NCBI RefSeq assembly: GCF_048564905.1
Contig: NC_133008.1
Coordinates: 3,804,453-3,868,452 of the forward strand
DNA length: 64,000 nt
Reading direction: 5' to 3'
Origin: Vicugna pacos
Taxonomy: Eukaryota > Chordata > Mammalia > Artiodactyla > Camelidae
Program-made: the position numbers and the translations under genes
Shown: positions 33,733 through 45,440 of the stretch, in pieces
Layout of the letters: each line of letters starts with the position of its first letter
Position numbering within the stretch: position 1 is the first letter of the stretch
The notes under the pieces: generated by a model
The model's input: the letters and a program-made list of their open reading frames with translations, nothing else
Databases searched by the model: none
Told to the model about the DNA's origin: nothing

Positions 33733-33845
33733 ATGGGGCGTGTGGTAGAGCGTGTGCTTAGCGTGCACGGGGTCCTGGGTTTAAGCCTCAGGGCCTCCAC
33801 TAACAGATAAATACACCTAAATACGTACCACCCCAAAATAGCCCC
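33733..33845 (+). mobile_element. Camelid tRNA-derived SINE (Vic-1-like)
   Basis: 'tggtagagcgtgtgcttagc', 'gtgcacggggtcctgggttt' and 'aagcctcagggcctccac', then 'agataaatacacctaaatac', give head, B-box and tail in the right order. Part of the A-box ('agctcag') is missing, so the copy cannot drive its own transcription. An A-rich run flanks each side, but I could not fix a target duplication. Confidence 0.75.
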
Positions 33846-33932
33846 AAAGAAAAGAAAGAGAAATTTTTTTCCAAAAAACTTTGATATTACATTTGGATTA
33901 AATACTTAAAGAAGAAAAATAGAAAAGATAAG

Positions 33933-34352
33933 TGACACAGTGAAGGAAAAGCCCAGCTGGGCTAACAAGCTAAGTCACATATCCAAGTGTGATAAGTGTC
34001 GGTTTACTCATCTAAGTTTTGCTGGGCTCACTTGTAAATGTGAAGTTTAGTGTCAGTTTACTGGGCTAACAAGCTAACTCGTAAATCCAAGGTCAACAAT
34101 TGTCAGTAACGTGATCTGTTCCAAATTGATAAGCTTCAGTGTACTAATTCCTTGCTTTTTGTTGTTTGAGCCTGATTGGCTAATAGCCCCATACTTGTAA
34201 TTAACCCTATGAAACCTCATGTGCACGTCTTGGAGGTGCTCAGAGCTTCGGAAAAGAAGCCCTTCTGAGCTCGCCTGCGTAGTAAATCTCAGTACTCCCA
34301 CCCTCCGAGTGGTGCTTGTTTCTTGGCTGGCCTGTTGTTTCCGTAACAACAC
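33933..34352 (+). mobile_element. ERV LTR-like segment
   Basis: About 420 bp with LTR layout: an upstream half with repeated motifs ('gggctaacaagctaa' at two places, 33960 and 34052), then 'taattaaccctatgaaacct', 'cttcggaaaagaagcccttc', a 'gtagtaaatctc' signal-like stretch and an ending 'gtttccgtaacaaca'. The order fits a class I ERV LTR, probably solo. Both ends are approximate and no flanking duplication was clear. It is a non-coding relic; a 122-codon minus-strand frame over it is a shadow. Confidence 0.45.
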
Positions 34353-34543
34353 AAGCGATAATGCCCGTGTCATAAATGTGCGGTGGCTGCTGGCGGGTCC
34401 CCATGTCTTACGTGGGAAAATCTGAAACATCCTTCTCACCACTCAGAGTCATCATAAGCCCATCCTACACCTCCCGCTGTTAAATGCAGGAGCACAGGCA
34501 GGGCCCGGCCTTTGCTCTCTCTGTGTCATCACAGTCATCACAG

Positions 34544-35131
34544 TGAGACAGGATGGAAGGGGGCAGAGCAGAGACATTCTAGGAAGGCCACAGCAATTAA
34601 CAACAAAATGGTGAAGGATTCAACCCCCAATAGGCCTTGAGGCTCAGGATGAAGAGATTTAACTTCTAGCAGAGCTTGAGCTTCATTAAACACCCATTGT
34701 AATAGTAACATTGTGAAAAACCCGGCCCCAGGCACCAAGGCAATTCCAAGGCTGGCCACAAAAGGTCACAGGGTGGGAAATGGATAACTCCCTGGGAATC
34801 CCGGCCCCTTGCCCTAAGGCTGGTCCTTCTACTTATTAGCATATGAAACCACCAAGCCCAAGAAAGCCAGCAACACAGAGTCACCTCGAGGGCATCCCTC
34901 TTGCTCCCTCTTCGGGGAAGGCCCACACTCAAGTCTGTGGAGTGTGTACCTAGTTTTAATCTGAGCATCAAACCCCCACACGTCGTGATGTTTCTCTTGC
35001 CTTTCAATGTATCTCTCTGAATAAATCTATCTTTACTCAACACTGGCTTGCTCTTGAATACTTTACTGCATGAAGAAAAGGAACAAAATCTGATGGGGAA
35101 CATCCCAGGGGCTAAACCAAATCCTGGGACA
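34544..35131 (+). mobile_element. ERV LTR-like segment, artiodactyl type
   Basis: A 588-bp segment starting 'tgagacaggatggaaggggg' and ending 'aaatcctgggaca', so it has TG...CA ends. Inside lie 'ttgaggctcaggatgaagag', 'gagcatcaaacccccacacg', 'gatgtttctcttgcctttca' and the polyadenylation signal 'ctgaataaatctatctttac'. It resembles ruminant ERV LTRs I recall. The flanks (acag / cagc) do not give a clean duplication. Old and non-coding. Confidence 0.5.
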
Positions 35132-36155
35132 CAGCCCTTCTCATGCCCCACGTTTTTTTCTTGTATCAAAAGGACTGGGTTGTGAAGGGAGCTCTGAGGC
35201 CCCAGCTAAGGGACAGGAGCAGACAACGGGGCTCCATTTGGTGGGCAGCCTCTCCCCCAGCAGGGGACTTGGGTCGGCCCGGTTCTCTGTGTTTCTCTGT
35301 TGTGCTGACACCCCAGCCAGAGAGCGTTCTCCTTGGCTTGTCCCCACAAAACCCTTCTCTCCAAAATACAAGCATAACATGTCACAATCCTTTTCTTCAA
35401 CCAGGAAATGTTCAACCCACTTTTTCCCTCCCCAGTAAAGTACCAAACTGTTCTCCCTCCCATCCCACCACTTCTTTCTTTGTGAGAAGTCTGCACTCTC
35501 CACACACCATCCTGAACGCAGGTGCCTTGCTGGCTGGGACTGAGATGCTTCTTTCTCACACACCCTGCGTCCTTTCACTTTCCCCTTTCTACCTTAAAAT
35601 AGCCTTTCCTGAATCACCCACTCCTCTGATTCTGACTTTCACAAAATACTGAGTTTGCAGTCACTTTGTGCATACCTCCCAGGTTTTGGCTGGGTTTCCT
35701 TCCCAAGATCTTCATTAAGGAGCTGCATCAAGAAGTTTAAACAGGCTAGTCTTACATCTGAGCGGAGGAGCCTGCATAAAATTAAAATGGCTTTGAAGAG
35801 AGAGTTAACCAGGGACAGAGAGGTCGCAGGTCGTAGTCAACAGTGTCATAAGGCAAAATGTTCTTCAAAGGCTAAGTGTGGCTTCTGAACGCGGAGTCGG
35901 CAGGGAGGAGATGCCAGGAAGTGAGTAGGGTGAGTGACACAGGGTACGCTACCCCAGCTGGGGAAGAATTGGATTTTTTTCTAGTTTTTGAAACAATTTC
36001 TTACTACCTTTTTCTCTTATTATGACATAGCATTTTCTACGAATTAAGAATATCAATGTCAGTCATTTGGGCTGCTTGGGTGAAGCTACACGATGCCATT
36101 CACATGGCTGGGATATGACAGCCACACCAGTCTAGGTGGAAAGACCAGTGGGGTA
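35132..36155. other. Stop-poor, pyrimidine-rich noncoding stretch
   Basis: Bases 35141-35652 are open for more than 100 codons on both strands in several frames (169 on plus, 145 and 117 on minus). Simultaneous openness reflects low TA content, not coding. The plus-strand frame has no domain and starts inside the LTR boundary area. It may be further retroviral or other repeat-derived sequence; I cannot tell. Confidence 0.4.
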
Positions 36156-36159
36156 TTTC

Positions 36160-36260
36160 CAAGGTAATCACGGGCATGCAGCAAACTCCCCAGTTTCAAT
36201 TACCTCATCTCAAAGGTGGGGCCAATAAAACTACCAAGCAAAGTGCGTGATGATTATGGC
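36160..36260 (+). repeat. MIR-like fragment
   Basis: 'cagtttcaattacctcatctc', 'aaaggtggggccaataaaac' and 'agtgcgtgatgat' resemble the MIR 'ctcagtttcctcatctgtaaaatggggataataa' block. Confidence 0.4.
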
Positions 36261-36639
36261 CGACATCTGTTTACTAGGTAAGTGCCCGTGACAGCTGCTG
36301 CTGAATGGGGAGTGAGTAAGATTAACAAGGTCCTGTCTACCTGGCCACACGCGCCCTGCCTTCCTGCCTTGGTGCAACAGCACAGCTTGTATAGCTGAGA
36401 TGAACGCCCCCAGAGCAGCCCCGACGGGAAAGCTCCCAGCTCTGCACGACGAGACGTGATCCTTTCCTTCTCAGAGCTGATCGCAGTTTGCAGTCGTCTG
36501 TTTTTATGTTTATCCATTTTCTAACTGCCTCTCCTCCAGAGTTTTTGCTCAAGCAGCGCAGGGCAAGGTGTGTCTTGCGGCCTGCCGGATATTCTGGGCT
36601 GGGAGACAGCTGAACCCACATCTGGGTCTGGTGCTGAAC

Positions 36640-36830
36640 GGACAGGGCAGAAGGCCCAGGGGCCCATGCTGAACAGAGGCCCCTGCACCCAAAATTATGG
36701 TCTGACTTTGGGCAAATTACACAGTCTTTTTTACCCTGAGATTCATCATCTGTCCATGAAAATAACTGCCCATGTCACGTAGAGTTTCAAGGATTAAAGG
36801 AAATCACCAAATTCACAACCTAGCCAAGGG
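36640..36830 (+). repeat. MIR SINE
   Basis: 'gtctgactttgggcaaatta', 'ctgagattcatcatctgtcc', 'atgaaaataactgcccatgt' and 'agagtttcaaggattaaagg' follow the MIR order 'tgaccttgggcaagttac...cctcatctgtaaaatggg.ataa...gggttgt.aggattaaatg'. Confidence 0.7.
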
Positions 36831-36904
36831 GCTACCAGTGCGTCCTCAATAGACATATGCTGCCTTTACGGCTCTGACACACGCCAAGCGTGGCGGCCGC
36901 ACAC

Positions 36905-37115
36905 AGTGAACACTGCTTAGTGCAAGTGTGTTAAGTGCTTCATGTGTGCTATAATACTCTTTAGAATTTACAACAATCCCAGGAAGAAACGAATATTATC
37001 ATGCCCATTTCACATATTCACCAACAGGTTAAGAGAGGTTACATTCTAGTCCAAGGCCCTATGGTGATGAAATGGCGATTTGAACCGGAATCTGGGCCAA
37101 GGCCTTGGCTCCATA
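36905..37115 (+). repeat. MIR SINE
   Basis: 'taagtgcttcatgtgtgcta', 'tttacaacaatcccaggaag', 'ttatcatgcccatttcacat', 'aggttaagagaggttacatt' and 'gcgatttgaaccggaatctg' give nearly the whole MIR core in order. Confidence 0.75.
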
Positions 37116-37452
37116 TCTCTCCCATCCACCTGACCACTTGCCTATGAAATCCACCTATCCAATGCACAAGTTTACAGCCGGCCAGCTCTTAAATGTAATG
37201 TGTGCCACCGTTTGTCAATGTTGGTTAATTACCATAAACTGTTCCCAGAAACCACTACAGAAAAGAAAGTTGGACTTAAGGAATTCTGCATTGCGTTCTC
37301 CTTTAATGTGCAGAAACCCTTCCCTACACCACTAAATCATTTTGTATGCTTCCTCCAAGTTTATATTTGCACACAGCTTATTAAATTAGAAGGTACCTGC
37401 AGTAATTCCATCTCGGTTGCTTTCCAAGTTTTCAGATTATCCATAATCAGCC
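37116..37452. other. Noncoding left flank of the ERV
   Basis: No repeat or exon I can support. The sequence just before the LTR reads 'ttatccataatcagcc'. Confidence 0.4.
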
Positions 37453-37945
37453 CGTGAACGAAAATACCACAATGTGAATGAAAATACTGCAACCATGTCA
37501 GTAAAAAGAATGCTGAAACCAAGTCATTAGCGACTGCCGCCACCCCCCAGCGAGGACAGACCTGCAGCCCAGCCTCTACAGCAACTCACAATGGTGCCCA
37601 CTTAGCAGACTCAGAATAAGAAAGGACAGGATACTTGCCCTAGATAGCTAGGTGCTTGTCTAAAGAATGAATTCAATGAGTCCAAAATATTTGCTTCCTC
37701 CCATACATAGAAAAGCACTAAAGTCTAGACCATGAGATACCTGGCTTTCCTTAGATAACAAGCAATCTTTTATTGTTCCAACAACCTGGTCTTTGTTGTA
37801 AAGCTCTTATATATCCTAGCTCCTCCGCAACCTCTTTGGAGTAGTCCCTCAGAGAGATCTGACAGGCTGTCATCCCGGCTCGAGTCCTCCCGCCAAATAA
37901 AACATAACTCTTAACTTTTAGGCTGCACATGTATTTCAGTCAACA
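37453..37945 (+). mobile_element. 5' LTR of a class I-type ERV
   Basis: About 493 bp, paired with the LTR at 44108-44599. Shared blocks include 'ggacaggatact.gcccta', 'gatagctaggtgcttg', 'ccatacatagaaaagcacta', 'agataacaagcaatctttta', 'ccaaataaaacataact' and a 'tttcagtcaaca' end. The 'aataaaa' polyadenylation signal lies near 37900. By eye the two LTRs differ at roughly one base in eight, which puts the insertion tens of millions of years back (inference). Confidence 0.85.
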
Positions 37946-38164
37946 GTTGTGGACACCATGAAGGGATCCAGAGCAGACTTCTCTCCACCTCAACTCTCCG
38001 AGTAACCAGAGCCTTGGTACCAGCAGTGGCCCTTTGTGCCCATCAGACTCCTCGGGGAGTCCAGATGAATTTGGGTGTCTCTCTCCTGTTTCTCGCATCT
38101 CACATACTGGCTGATGATCCTGAGTTTTTTCTGGCAGTGTATCCAGGTACGTGGCCCTCAAGTT

Positions 38165-38345
38165 GAAAGAAACTGGGGTGAATTACCCACCCAGTGGAGA
38201 CATGCTGGGTGGGGCCTGGTTGAATGATAACGGGAAAAACCCACCTTGAGGAGACGTCTGAAGTGGGGCTGGTGGAAACATATGAGGAAAATACTCACCC
38301 AGTGGAGACGTCCCAAGTGGGTCCAAGTTGAAAGACACTGGGTTC
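38165..38345 (+). repeat. Leader repeats inside the ERV
   Basis: A ~60-65-bp motif occurs about three times: 'cacccagtggagacatgctg', 'caccttgaggagacgtctga' and 'cacccagtggagacgtccca', each followed by a 'gtgggg' or 'gtgggt' block and separated by 'ttgaa.ga.a..gggaaaa'. This is a small tandem expansion in the non-coding leader. Confidence 0.7.
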
Positions 38346-39175
38346 AGGACTGAGTGGTTAAGTAAGAGCCTGTTATAATGTTTCCTCAATTTGGTTACAT
38401 CCATTGAATTTTTCAGGATAAAAGTAAAACTCTTATGAGGAACATTTCAACTCCAAAAATGAGGCCCTCCTCCTGGCTGGAAACAGCTTTCTCGGGTACA
38501 GAGAATCTTGCAGGAGTGGTAGAGGCAAAGACTTCATGCCATAGAGTTGTTCCTGTGGGAAATCTTACTAGCAAATTTATTCTGAGAACCCGACCTTACA
38601 ATGGGGAATAGAACTTTCAAAAAAATTAAAAACAGAAAAGAAATAAAAAGAAATGACAGATTGCCAGCCTCCAAATCTTACCCCAGCCAGGTTTATATAC
38701 GTACAAAACTTACAACATTAATTGGGAATTAGAAAAAAAAAACTCACTCTGAAAGTAACTAACCAGGCCTGATAAAAACATTTTTTGGAATTCTGAAATT
38801 ATAAAAACAAAATCCCCTTTAGGGGTAACTTGGATTTCTCTTCCTGTGTCCTTAAAATGTAAATGTTTTATCTTTCTCTAGGTGTTTTAAGTGTGTGTAT
38901 GTATGTGTATATATGTGTACTTTTTTTTAAAGGGAACCTTGGACTCTGCCATACAAAAGGTAGAAGTATTTTGTACATATGGTGGCCACGCAAATAAATT
39001 GGATTCTAAGCAATTCTTTGTACCAATATTCAGATATTTTACCATCTTAATATTTGTTGCATCAGCCTGGACCACAAAGGCCTTTAGCTTTTGGAGAGTA
39101 AAACTTTGAAATTTATTTAGGCAACACCCCCACTCTCATGTGGAAGGGCCTATTCAACTTATTGTTTTAAAATCA

Positions 39176-39226
39176 CCACATATATATATTATATATATAT
39201 AAATATTTATATATATATACATAAAT
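39176..39226. repeat. AT-rich simple repeat
   Basis: Runs of (AT)n, 'catatatatattatatatat' continuing to 'tatatatatacata', lie inside the ERV interior and are probably a later expansion. Confidence 0.85.
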
Positions 39227-42200
39227 TGATGGCCAAATGATGGATCCTTTAATTTGGAAAAACTTTTAAATTTGTGAAAGTTGAAAGAGATCTCATTATA
39301 AACATCTGTTTTATTGGTACCTATTAAAATCAAGTTTAAAGGTAGAAAAATATATCTAATGTTTAACCTAAGAACTTAGTTAAAAAAAAAATACTGGTTT
39401 GAAAAGCTACTTTTGTGTTTTTCCTTTCCGATAAATGGTTCTGGAGATGCTAATATAAACTTTGAATAATTAATGTTAATTAGTTTGAATAACTGGAAAA
39501 AGTATCATAAAAATGTCGGAAAAAAAAAGATCAGGGCTTATCCCAAATGGATAAATATTTTTATATATTTATTTTGAATGAGGTAAATAAAATGGATATT
39601 TTTGGATTTGGATACAAGGTTTTTATACAACACTATGTAAAGTTAAAAAAAAAAGGGGCCAAAGAGATCACCTACTGCCCCCCAACATTAAAGTTCAAAC
39701 AAGTCCGTTTTATTTACCACAGTTTAAAATATATGTATGTATAGACTGAAATACTTGAACAATGATTGGGACAACAGACCAATTAATCAAATTAAAAATT
39801 GAAAATGGCCTAAGCTCTTTGGCTGAAACTTGGGCATCCTAGAGACTTTTCTATAAAATTAGATACAATGCCCCCCCCAAAAAAAGGCTTCTGGCACTCC
39901 TTATAGAAATAAGAATTATTGATTAAACCTAATAAATATAAAAATTAAAGGTATAAGATTTAATACAATTGAGATAAATTTTGTAAAGTTGGTATATTTA
40001 AATGGTCTTTATATAAATCTTTTGCTTAATTATGTTGTGGGATAGATATGTTTCAATGGAAAAACGCTTCCCCTTCTTGGTATTATAAGGCTGGGCCCAT
40101 ATCTGTCCCTCAGAAAACATTAATTGAACAAAGTAAAGGAAACCAGTAGAGTTACATTAGCCATCCAATATAATGTAAAACTGAAAACTAATATTCAGTG
40201 GCTAATAAAAAATATAATAAAAGTTTACCCTGGGTTTAACTTATAACTCAAGGAAAAGAGACCTTGCTAAATGCCTTATGCAAGCTTTCAAAGACATGAT
40301 AAAGTAAACCTTAAAGTTTTAAAACATGGAATTCTTTGTTTACAGCTGTTCTCATTGATAAAAACATGCCAATTAAGGACATAAAATTGGGTCTGGGTGA
40401 CAGAGCAGTTTTCTGGGGAACTGGAAGAGCATATCTTTGTCTTGCTGATCAGAAATGTAAATACAGCAAACAGTGACCTAGGACTAAGGCTAATTAATTA
40501 GCTCAATGAAATAGAACTTAGGGCCAAGAAATTTTTGTCATTCTAGAACTCAGAATTCTGAGGTGTCCTTCAGACATTGTCAAGCAATCTTAACTGTCAA
40601 TTTCATAAATAGTAAGCCTTAGTGATTTGAGCAAGCAAATTCAGCTTACTCCAACTATTATTATCCCTATCTCATAGGTAAGTTTTAAAGTGAAGCTATG
40701 AGATCTCTAGCTTTTGTCTATTTATAAGCCTGCGTACACATTATAGATGTGAGATATTTCTACTGCTAAAAAAAAAATCAAAGTCAAAGAGCTCTGCTCA
40801 ATAGACATAAAAAATAAGAGCTTAAAAATTAAGTATTTTTGAAATAAAAACTGAACAAGTTGACTTTCAGCATCATGTGAAATGGAAAATGTTCAATATT
40901 AAGGTAATATTTGATATTGTTTAGTTTAAGTATGTTCTAATTAATATAGACATCTTTAAAATCATCCATCTTAACTATAATACCTTTACTGTACCTAGGT
41001 TTAATGAAAGTCAAATAAGATCCTGTTATATCTGTTGCAGATTTGTCAAAAAAAAAAAATAACCGTAATGTGGTTTGGTAAAATTTTAAGTAAATTAAAT
41101 GCAAATGAGATGAGAGTTTTGGGTAAATTTTTAAAATATATTTTTTAAATGTATGCTTAAGATAATCTGTAAATGTTTGGTATCTTTAAATTCTAGATTT
41201 GTGCTAAATTAAATTAAATGATAGGATTTTATTAAATAGCTATGTCATTTTCAGATAAAATAAGATTGAACTATGAATTACTTAACATTTAACTTCCTCT
41301 TTCAGTGAAACTAAAGGTGTTTAGAAATATTAATAAATGGTTGGTGCCACCCTGAAATAGTCTCTATTACTAAGGGAATGATCTCAGTATCCTATCAAAG
41401 TAATATAAATGTGTAAAGGAAGATATAAGAATGGAATTATATTTTGTTAATGAAACATAGTGAATTTCTCCTGAAGCTGGCTACTTCTGAATGGAAGAGA
41501 AAATAAGGGACACACTAATATGAGTATAGAAATCTGTGGAAGGCTTGTGGAAGAGGAAACCTGAGGAAAAAGTTTTGTACGTGGTTAGAATTGGCTAAGT
41601 TTAAAATCAAATTGGGCAAAGTAAATGAATCTTAGAAGTAAGCTGGTACAAGAATAGATTTGGTTTTCTCTCTGTTAAGAGGAAAAAATTTTCTTAAAAT
41701 GTTAGTCCACCTTCAGTAACAGATTGTAAAACTTCTTATACCACTTAGCTGATCTGTTCTGCCTTTACCTTTGACGTATTTTCTTGTTAATGAATAAGTA
41801 GTACTTTACAATGACCTATATGTTTATCTGACCAAGTGTTCTGAAATGTTTTTAAAAGCTCCCCAAGTATCAATTTCTAATGAAAGTTCTTTTAATCTCC
41901 AGTTAAGTTTGGGATGCTACAGAGGGCCCCTGAAACATCCCAAGGAGAGATTTTGAACTAGTAAGTTTCATTTGCCATGTTAAATAACATGGTATTGTCA
42001 AATGAATCATAAATTTTCTAAGGTTATATTGAATGAGAAAATATTATTAATATAGATATTGTAGAAATTATATGGAATCCCTAAAATTCTGGTATATCTG
42101 AAATGTTACCAGTGATAATTCTGGGTATAGCGACCAGGTTTCTTTATAGGTTATTGTGTAACAGTGTTTAACCATGCTTTTAAATCTTTTGTCATATATA

Positions 42201-44107
42201 GACAGCTAATTGTTTTCTTCTGATGATTTTGAAAATGCTTGCTCTTCATGGAGATTTACTGATTTCTAATAAATTTCAAACAATAGCACTGAACTAAACA
42301 GGGTAAGAAATTTTTAATGTGTAATGAAAACTCTGATTAAAAGAATTAGTTATGTGGGACTGAGTAAACTGATGAATATGGTTATAATTTTTTATTTTGT
42401 TTGAAATGCTACTGGTTTTAACCTGTTTCTGAGTCATAAAGATTCTCTTCCTCTTAAGCTAGTTATGAATCACAGAAATATGATAAATTTTACCTATGTA
42501 AGCAGACTTGAAACAGTTATATTTCCTCTCTATATGATCGCTCAAGGGACTAAAAACTCTTAGGTCCCCAGTGGCTCTAACAAACAAATGAAGAAGATCA
42601 TCTCCTAACAGATATAGGAATCTCAAGGTATTTTAAGGATTTTAAAGAGAAAAGAGGCAGAAATCCATGACAAGCCCTTAACGTGGCTTTCCTGGCCTTA
42701 GCAAATCTTATTAACATTCTACCCTGAGACACCGTATTAAAACTTCCAACACAGCCAATTTAAAAAACCCTATATGATCAAATAATCAGACTTAACTTGT
42801 AAAGAAATTAATCTTGATTTGGCTATATTTGAGAAAAATGAGTGTAACTTTAGAGAGAAAAAAAGACTTTAATTTGGTGGATATTAAATTCTAGTTCTGT
42901 TAATCGAGGTCTATATTTACTAAGACACTTCCCAAATCATTCCTTGCTGTTATGTCACATTGCTGTACAATTTAACTGAATTATGAAAAGGGTACACTAG
43001 GTTTGTTTCTGAAGCTCAGTAATCTATCCTTGGGTAAAGTTCCAATGCCCCATGACCTGCAGCCAGGGGATTATACACACTGGAACAGGCATTACTTAAA
43101 CAACTGTGTCCAACCTGAATGGAAGGAACTTTTATCAAGTATTCTTAACTAGACCATACACACAAAAGCTGAAGGAAATGTAGTTTCGGATTCATTTCCT
43201 ATCAGAAACAGCCCCTGCAGTGCACTGGCCTATAGAGCACTGCTCACCTTAAAACAATGCCCAAATGGAGAAAAAGCTACCAGGCCAGGATCAGAAGGAG
43301 ATGAGATCTGAGGTAGACAGCTGACCCAAGACACCAGACCAAGCTTGTATAACAATTACTTTGACAATTACTCTTAATTTTGATTATGAACTACTCCAAT
43401 TGTTAAGTTTATGATAAATTACCTATGTCTAGTACTTCTGTGTTACCTTGGTGGGTTTCCTTACTCCAACACTCAAACTAGAAAGCCCTCAGAAATGTTA
43501 TTTAAAAAGAAATTATAGCTATGTTTAGGCAACTGTTGATCTTACAAGGTGAGAGACCTCACCTGGCCAATTAATACCTGCTCTGACCCTGACCATAAAT
43601 ATGAAATTTCTCATAAGATCACTCAAACTCAATCAGAAATACAAGCAAACTTTTAACCCAAAAATATAGCTTTTCAACTATTAAATTCTTACTCGTGACT
43701 TCATTAACATTACTAGCTATATTACTTATATCCTGTCTATTTTATAAAATTGTTGTCTGTTACATTTCCCAATGTGTAACTAGGCCTACAAGATTGATGA
43801 TGGCTAAACATCTTGAAGAAATAGATAAAATTTATAACCCTGCATAAAATAATTGTAATATTGTGATTCTAGGTATGGGAATTAGCAATAAAGGGTAAAC
43901 ATTTCCTGGATCATAATAGACTAGTAAGACAGGCGATCCAGAGAACTTTTAGTATCAACAGGGCCTGATAAAAAACCTAACACCTTGAATAGCAGCTCAG
44001 AAAATTCTTCACCTGAACTAGGAATGAGCCATCCTAGCACCGTGGGACAAAATTTGTCATGAAATGTCTCTCAAAATATTGGTCGAATTTAGGAAAAGGG
44101 GGAGCAC

Positions 44108-44599
44108 TGTGAATGAAAATACTACAATGTGAATGAAAGTACTACAACAATGTCAGTAGACAAAAAATGCTGAAACCAAGACATCAGCGGCTGCTGTCAA
44201 CCCCCAGTGAGGACATGCCTGCAGCCCAGCCTCTCAGCCACTCACAGTGGTGCCCTCTGAGTGGACTCAGAATAAGGAAGGACAGGATACTGGCCCTAGA
44301 TAGCTAGGTGCTTGCCAAAGAAATGAATTCAATTACCCATATGTTTGCTTCATCCCATACATAGAAAAGCACTAAATAATTGAACTTGAGATATCTGGCT
44401 TTCTTTAGATAACAAGCAATCTTTTATTGTTCCAAGTACCTGGTCTTTGTTGTAAAGCTACTATTTATCCTAGCTCCTCCCATACCTCTTGGGAGCAGTC
44501 CCTCAGAGTGATCTGAGGGGCTGCCATCCAGGCTCGAGCCCTCCCGCCAAATAAAACATAACTATTAAATTTTAGTCTGAAAGATTATTTCAATGAAGT
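44108..44599 (+). mobile_element. 3' LTR of the ERV
   Basis: It starts 'tgtgaatgaaaatactacaa' right after the polypurine tract and ends near 'tttcaatgaag'. It is collinear with the 5' LTR from end to end, including the doubled 'tgtgaatgaaa.tactac' start and the 'cctcccgccaaataaaacat' signal region. The terminal bases are eroded. The host flanks (agcc left, about gtcc/cccag right) do not give a clear 4-bp duplication. Confidence 0.85.
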
Positions 44600-45295
44600 C
44601 CCAGAATAGACACAGCTCATCAATTCTGTAATGGAACGCACTGAATCAAGAACCAAACGCGTGTTCTAGTTCAGAAAAACAACGGTTTCCTCTTTCTTCC
44701 TGTCATTATACAATCCCACCAGAACTCATTAATTTGCTGTCTGCTCAGTTGGCAACCAAACTCAGAGAAGTGTCAACTCAGCAGAGCACCGTGCTGGGGA
44801 GAACCCGCCACAGCAGCAGGGCTGGCTGCCTGCCCTCCCGCACGCTCTGCTGAACCCTAATGTCCTACGTGGAGACCAGGCCAACAGAAATGCTCCAACA
44901 GCTGCAAACTCCCACATATTAAATAAAAGCATTTTATTTTATAATATATGTTAGCTATATACCCATTTCTGAAAACAGCTTTGCCAGAAGCCCAAATTTT
45001 CAACATTAATCTGCAAAGTCAAATCCGGTCCCCAAGGGAAAACATGTCTTATGACGAAGCGAAGGCCTCCAAAGTCCTCTCCACGACTGTCAACAAAACT
45101 GACTGCAGGTCTGAAGCTGCAGTTGGTTACATGTCTATTTTTAAAGCACCCACCTCCTGCCCTCGGGTGCTACAATGTCCCTCTACGCCCTCCCATCTCA
45201 GGGTAAGAGCAGCCGCAGCAGAACCTTGCAGGGAAGCACTGGCAGGACTGGACAAAGGGATCAGAGCTAAACTAAGCCTTCTGATGACACGAGCT
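44600..45295. other. Noncoding stretch
   Basis: No recognisable repeat or exon. A 169-codon plus-strand frame (44948-45457) covers this stretch and the adjoining MIR. Its C-terminal third is translated MIR, so I do not call it a gene. Confidence 0.5.
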
Positions 45296-45440
45296 TGTCA
45301 CACTGTCACTTTACAGATGAAGATATATATAGAGAGTGGTGGGGTGATATTGCTCGAACTCACACAGCTAATAAGTGGCAAAGTCTATAACTCTGCTCTT
45401 CCCTCCGGCGTGAAGCCCCAGCTGGGAGGCCCACAGGTTT
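45296..45440 (+). repeat. MIR fragment
   Basis: 'cactttacagatgaagatat', 'gctcgaactcacacagctaa' and 'taagtggcaaagtctataac' follow the MIR stretch 'attttacagatgaggaaact...gtcacacagctagtaagtggcagagc'. Confidence 0.65.

Larger units (their letters stand above)
37946..44107 (+). mobile_element. ERV interior: leader, degraded internal region, polypurine tract
   Basis: The leader starts after the LTR ('gttgtggacaccatgaaggg'); I could not assign the primer-binding tRNA. A splice-donor-like 'ccaggtacgtgg' near 38147 fits the site retroviruses use for subgenomic RNA. Bases 38165-38345 hold short leader repeats. From about 38.6 kb the interior is very AT-rich. Around 43040-43180 the sequence recalls the end of pol (integrase C-terminal part), and 43.5-43.9 kb loosely recalls the end of env. 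A polypurine tract ('aggaaaagggggagc') sits just before the 3' LTR. The element is broken many times over: no frame of 70 codons or more exists from 39.75 kb to its end. Confidence 0.75.

Noticed and set aside
34074-34442. 122-codon minus-strand open frame
   Set aside because: It is antisense to an LTR-like segment with no domain of its own.
35143-35652. 169-codon plus-strand and 145-codon minus-strand open frames
   Set aside because: They are mutually exclusive frames over the same bases, with no domain, in a stop-poor tract behind an LTR. Kept only as a low-interest observation.
37440-44610. 4-bp target duplication of the ERV
   Set aside because: The flanks (agcc and about gtcc/ccca) are similar but not identical and the LTR ends are eroded, so no duplication is claimed.
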